A stretch of DNA of 10,279 nucleotides from Planctomycetota bacterium (GTDB taxonomy: Bacteria; Planctomycetota; Phycisphaerae; Phycisphaerales; SM1A02). The translations under genes and the position numbers were made by a program. The notes beneath the pieces are model-generated. The model worked only from the letters and a program-made list of their open reading frames with translations, was not told the origin of the DNA and made no database searches. Below, in pieces: positions 7,978 through 10,279 of the stretch; the first letter of the stretch is position 1; each line of letters starts with the position of its first letter. The stretch covers positions 1 through 10,279 of the forward strand of contig QWPU01000088.1 in assembly GCA_003671065.1 (NCBI GenBank). Reading direction: 5' to 3'.

Positions 7978-9339
7978 TTAGCGGGCGGCCGCAAGCGCGA
8001 AGGGATGCGACGATTCAAATGTCTGCGTGCGCTCAGGCCCAACGCTCACCAACTCAACGGGCGTGTGCGTGAACTGTTCGACGAACGCGAGATAGTTCTG
8101 CGCCTCGCGAGGCAGATCATCACGATCCGTGCATGCAGTGAGTTCGCGTTCCCATCCTGGGAAAGTTTCGTACACAGGCGTGAAGCCATGCATGCGCTCA
8201 GCGTCAGGAATGAATCGATCGGTCACTGTGCCGTCGCTTCGGCGATATCCAACGCACACCTTGAGTTCTTCAAAACCGCTGAGCACATCCAAGAGCGTGC
8301 ACGCGATCGCATCAGCGCCGCACACCATCACCGAGTATTTCACCGCGACAAGATCAAGCCAACCGCAACGACGCGCGCGTCCTGTGGTCGTGCCGTATTC
8401 GCGACCGCGCTTACGAATGCGGTCACCCGTTTCGTCAAGCAGTTCAGTGATGAACGGTCCACCACCAACGCGCGTCGAGTACGCCTTCATGATGCCGTAG
8501 ACCTTTTCGATCACGCGGCCAGGAACACCTGAACCTGCGGGAATACCGAGGGTCGAGCAGTTTGAACTGGTGACATACGGGAAAGTGCCGTGATCAATAT
8601 CAAGCAGACACGCGTTCGCGCCTTCAAACAAGACGCTGCGGCCCGCGCGAATTTCATCGTGCAAGAGATACACCGTGTCGGTGATGTGCGGACGCAAACG
8701 CTCACCAGCGGCGGCGAAGATGTCGGCGAGCTCATGCGGAACAAGCGGCGTGACATTTGCGCCGAGCGCTTCAAGTTCAGCCATGCGCAATCCGCAAATC
8801 GCGTCGAGTTTGCGCAGCAGCAGCGAGTGATCGAGCAAGTCATTCATGCGAATCGCAGTCGAGCGACGCACCTTGTCCGCGTAGGCTGGACCGATGCCGC
8901 GACGCGTCGTTCCAATCTGACCAGCGCCTGATTTTCCCGAGCGCTTCTCCAGCAACTCTTCGAGCGCCGCGTCTTGTTCCTTGTGATAGGGCATCACGAC
9001 ATGGGCGCGGTCACTGATGCGAAGGTTCTCGCCCACATGCACGCCACGCTTGCGCAGTCCGTCAATCTCGTCGAGCACTTTGAGCGGATCGACCACCACG
9101 CCGTTACCAACGATGTTGATCTTTCCAGGGCTGAGAATGCCCGATGGAATGAGGTGCAGGGCGTAACGCTCAGTGCCGACTTGCACGGTGTGACCCGCGT
9201 TGGCGCCGCCGTTATAGCGGACGATGCAGTCGTAGCGCGAAGTGAGCAGATCAACGATCTTGCCCTTTCCTTCGTCGCCCCATTGAAGGCCGACAACTGC
9301 TGCGTGTGAAGAAGATCGCGGTGTGGTGTGAGGAAGCAA
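7978..9339 (-). CDS. purA: Adenylosuccinate synthetase
   Basis: 453 aa from the proposed TTG start. The enzyme joins IMP and aspartate, using GTP, to give adenylosuccinate, the first committed step to AMP. Visible motifs are LQWGDEGKGK with the catalytic Asp22, NGGANAGHT with the catalytic His50, HLIPSGIL, QIGTTRRGIGPAYADK, FEGANACLLDIDHGTFPYVTSSN, YGIMKAYSTRVGGGPF and GTTTGRARRCGW. The frame is open further upstream to an ATG at 9558, but that would add 73 residues unlike PurA and overlap the zinc-ribbon gene. TTG at 9337-9339 is the only ATG/GTG/TTG start between that gene's stop and the GDEGKGK motif, and a promoter sits just upstream. Residues equivalent to E. coli Gln34 and Gln224 are Asn43 and Asn242. 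The stop is 9 bp before uppS. Asp22 argues against the phage PurZ variant. Confidence 0.95.
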   Translation of the reverse strand: MLPHTTPRSSSHAAVVGLQWGDEGKGKIVDLLTSRYDCIVRYNGGANAGHTVQVGTERYALHLIPSGILSPGKINIVGNGVVVDPLKVLDEIDGLRKRGVHVGENLRISDRAHVVMPYHKEQDAALEELLEKRSGKSGAGQIGTTRRGIGPAYADKVRRSTAIRMNDLLDHSLLLRKLDAICGLRMAELEALGANVTPLVPHELADIFAAAGERLRPHITDTVYLLHDEIRAGRSVLFEGANACLLDIDHGTFPYVTSSNCSTLGIPAGSGVPGRVIEKVYGIMKAYSTRVGGGPFITELLDETGDRIRKRGREYGTTTGRARRCGWLDLVAVKYSVMVCGADAIACTLLDVLSGFEELKVCVGYRRSDGTVTDRFIPDAERMHGFTPVYETFPGWERELTACTDRDDLPREAQNYLAFVEQFTHTPVELVSVGPERTQTFESSHPFALAAAR

Positions 9340-9346
9340 GCGCGGC

Positions 9347-9375
9347 AGTGTAGCAACGCGTTCATGCTGTTTTAA
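9347..9375 (-). promoter_or_regulatory. Predicted sigma-70-type promoter of purA
   Basis: On the minus strand TTAAAA (9370-9375) is followed after exactly 17 bases by TACACT (9347-9352). TACACT fits the TANNNT core of a -10 box, and TTAAAA matches 4 of 6 bases of TTGACA. The -10 box ends 7 bases before the proposed purA TTG, so transcription would begin at or within a base or two of the start codon, giving a leaderless or nearly leaderless mRNA. Eye inspection only. Confidence 0.5.
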
Positions 9376-9401
9376 GCGGTGAATCGCTGTGAATCTCGCG
9401 C

Positions 9402-9587
9402 TTACGCGGCGGGCTTCTGTTGTTGCTGCGGCGGTTCGTTTGGAGTCGCGCGAGCAACTGGGATTCGAATGTTCGTATGGCATCCACGGCAGCGAACAAG
9501 TTTGCCACGCGCGTGTGTCGGCACAGCGAGCACGCGTTGACACCCAAGGTTTGGGCACATGATTCGGATTACTTCGTCACCAGCCAT
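9402..9587 (-). CDS. Small zinc-ribbon protein
   Basis: 61 aa. Two cysteine pairs, C11-x4-C16 and C33-x2-C36, frame an AVPTHARGKLVRCRGC segment, the pattern of the short zinc ribbons common in planctomycete proteins, which usually read VP…GK…VRC..C and are often fused to larger domains. Here the ribbon stands alone, followed by a Pro/Gln-rich tail (PPQQQQKPAA) that is probably disordered. No signal peptide or membrane segment is present, so it should be cytosolic; nucleic-acid or protein binding is possible but unproven. The ATG at 9585-9587 is supported by a GGAGG ribosome site 6 bases upstream. A longer frame reaching back to 10193 is open but would run antisense through hemW and is rejected. 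The stop lies 62 bp before purA, which seems to have its own promoter. Confidence 0.75.
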   Translation of the reverse strand: MAGDEVIRIMCPNLGCQRVLAVPTHARGKLVRCRGCHTNIRIPVARATPNEPPQQQQKPAA

Positions 9588-9593
9588 CGAACG

Positions 9594-9598
9594 CCTCC
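9594..9598 (-). promoter_or_regulatory. Shine-Dalgarno site fixing the zinc-ribbon start
   Basis: GGAGG on the minus strand lies 6 bases before the ATG at 9585-9587. It is the only clear Shine-Dalgarno sequence I found next to a start codon in this window, and it supports the 61-aa form over longer frames. Confidence 0.75.
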
Positions 9599-9692
9599 GT
9601 AAGGGCCACCGAGAAAGGGGCCACTCACGGGATCGACTTGTTACGCGCGCATCTTGAGCCGACTTTGCGCGCAGGGCGAATAAACCAAGTTG

Positions 9693-9698
9693 TATGCT
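9693..9698 (+). promoter_or_regulatory. Possible -10 box of hemW
   Basis: TATGCT fits TANNNT and ends 6 bases before the hemW ATG at 9705, which would place the transcript start on the ATG itself. No convincing -35 hexamer lies 16-18 bases upstream, so this is a weak call based on the -10 element, its spacing, and the absence of a Shine-Dalgarno site. Confidence 0.35.
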
Positions 9699-9704
9699 CT
9701 CGGG

Positions 9705-10279
9705 ATGTCCCAACTCAGGCTTCATGATGATGCAAGCACGCCTCGCGCAGTTCCTGCGGGGCGGCTTGCCGAGTGTTTGCCTGCGGGTCGTCATCGCGCG
9801 CGCGGGCTCTACATCCATGTTCCGTTTTGCTTTCACAAGTGCCACTACTGTGATTTTTATTCGTTCGTGGATCGTGAGGATCGCAGCGGGGAGTATCTGA
9901 ATCGGCTGCGAAGCGACATCACTTGGACGCTTGAACGGATGGAAGGAACTATCGACACAGTGTTCGTCGGCGGCGGCACTCCAACGCTGTTGACTGCGGA
10001 TGAACTTCGCATGCTTACGGCAGAAATCCGCAGGTTTCCGCTCGCGAAGAATGTCGAGTGGACTGTGGAAGCGAACCCTGAAACGATCGACGCTGAGAAG
10101 GCGCGCGTGCTTGCTGCGGCTGGCGTTTCTCGCGTGAGCGTTGGCGCGCAGAGTTTCGATCCGCGACACTTGAAGACGCTCGAGCGCTGGCACGATCCTG
10201 TGAATGTCGCGCGCGCGCTTGAGGCGCTGCGTGGGGCGGGCATTACCAATGTGAATCTCGATTTGATCTTCGGAATCCC
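9705..10279 (+). CDS. hemW: HemW-type radical SAM haem chaperone / coproporphyrinogen oxidase-like protein (3' end outside window)
   Basis: The frame starts at ATG 9705 and stays open through the right edge, giving 191 codons, about half of the usual ~380-400 aa. After a 33-residue N-terminal stretch, GLYIHVPFCFHKCHYCDF carries the radical SAM CxxxCxxC motif (C42, C46, C49), which holds a 4Fe-4S cluster. FVGGGTPTLL, VEANPETI, GVSRVSVGAQSFD and NLDLIFGI follow in the order seen in HemW. CDF after the third cysteine is the HemW form, whereas HemN itself has CxC there. HemW proteins bind haem and help insert it into respiratory enzymes; older annotations call them oxygen-independent coproporphyrinogen III oxidase. 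The N-terminal stretch is about 20-25 residues longer than in E. coli HemW. The gene is divergent from the zinc-ribbon gene with a 117-bp gap. Confidence 0.92.
   Translation, partial: MSQLRLHDDASTPRAVPAGRLAECLPAGRHRARGLYIHVPFCFHKCHYCDFYSFVDREDRSGEYLNRLRSDITWTLERMEGTIDTVFVGGGTPTLLTADELRMLTAEIRRFPLAKNVEWTVEANPETIDAEKARVLAAAGVSRVSVGAQSFDPRHLKTLERWHDPVNVARALEALRGAGITNVNLDLIFGI

Noticed and set aside
7978..9339. PurZ, the phage-type enzyme for diaminopurine synthesis, as an alternative to PurA
   Set aside because: The catalytic Asp of GDEGKGK, which PurZ lacks, is present, and the context is a bacterial housekeeping cluster with no DatZ or DpoZ partner.
9340..9558. A longer PurA of 526 aa starting at ATG 9558
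   Set aside because: The extra 73 residues do not resemble PurA, overlap the zinc-ribbon gene, and lie upstream of the likely promoter.
9402..10193. A 263-codon minus-strand frame extending the zinc-ribbon protein upstream
   Set aside because: Most of it lies antisense to hemW, and the GGAGG site fixes the start at 9587.

Overview
The window looks like ordinary chromosome from a planctomycete, most likely of the Phycisphaerae type. This is inferred from gene content: a secreted protein with Asp/Asn-Gly-Asp calcium-type repeats (NGDGVPDEC style) fused to FG-GAP repeats, a small 'VP…GK…VRC..C' zinc-ribbon protein, and a very cysteine-rich repeat protein, together with moderately high GC. No mobile element, CRISPR array, tRNA or rRNA was seen.

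Layout. The left edge (1-959, +) holds the 3' part of a SAM-dependent methyltransferase with a THUMP-like C-terminal domain. It converges on a long run of minus-strand genes. A 53-bp gap containing four copies of a 10-bp tandem repeat separates them. Read in transcription order, the minus-strand genes are: a 61-aa zinc-ribbon protein (9402-9587), purA (7978-9339, TTG start proposed), uppS (7213-7968), a 299-bp gap with no convincing gene, a 949-aa secreted protein made of a degenerate reprolysin-like domain, calcium-type repeats and a seven-blade FG-GAP propeller (4064-6913), and a 997-aa secreted protein built entirely of 17 cysteine-rich repeats (1013-4006). At the right edge the 5' part of hemW (9705 onward, +) is divergent from the zinc-ribbon gene and runs off the window.

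How the genes relate. PurA (AMP synthesis), UppS (undecaprenyl carrier lipid), HemW (haem handling) and the methyltransferase are housekeeping genes. The two secreted proteins are the unusual part. They are neighbours on one strand with a 57-bp gap, both have signal peptides, and neither has a visible membrane anchor or catalytic centre. The peptidase-like domain has lost all three zinc-binding histidines/glutamate of the HExxHxxG motif. A shared structural, adhesive or binding role outside the cytoplasm is an inference only.

The strongest leads are the 17-unit Cys/His/Trp repeat protein and the zinc-site-less reprolysin/FG-GAP protein. Weaker leads are a promoter placed so that purA would have almost no leader, two Gln-to-Asn changes in the PurA IMP site, and the 10-bp tandem repeat.
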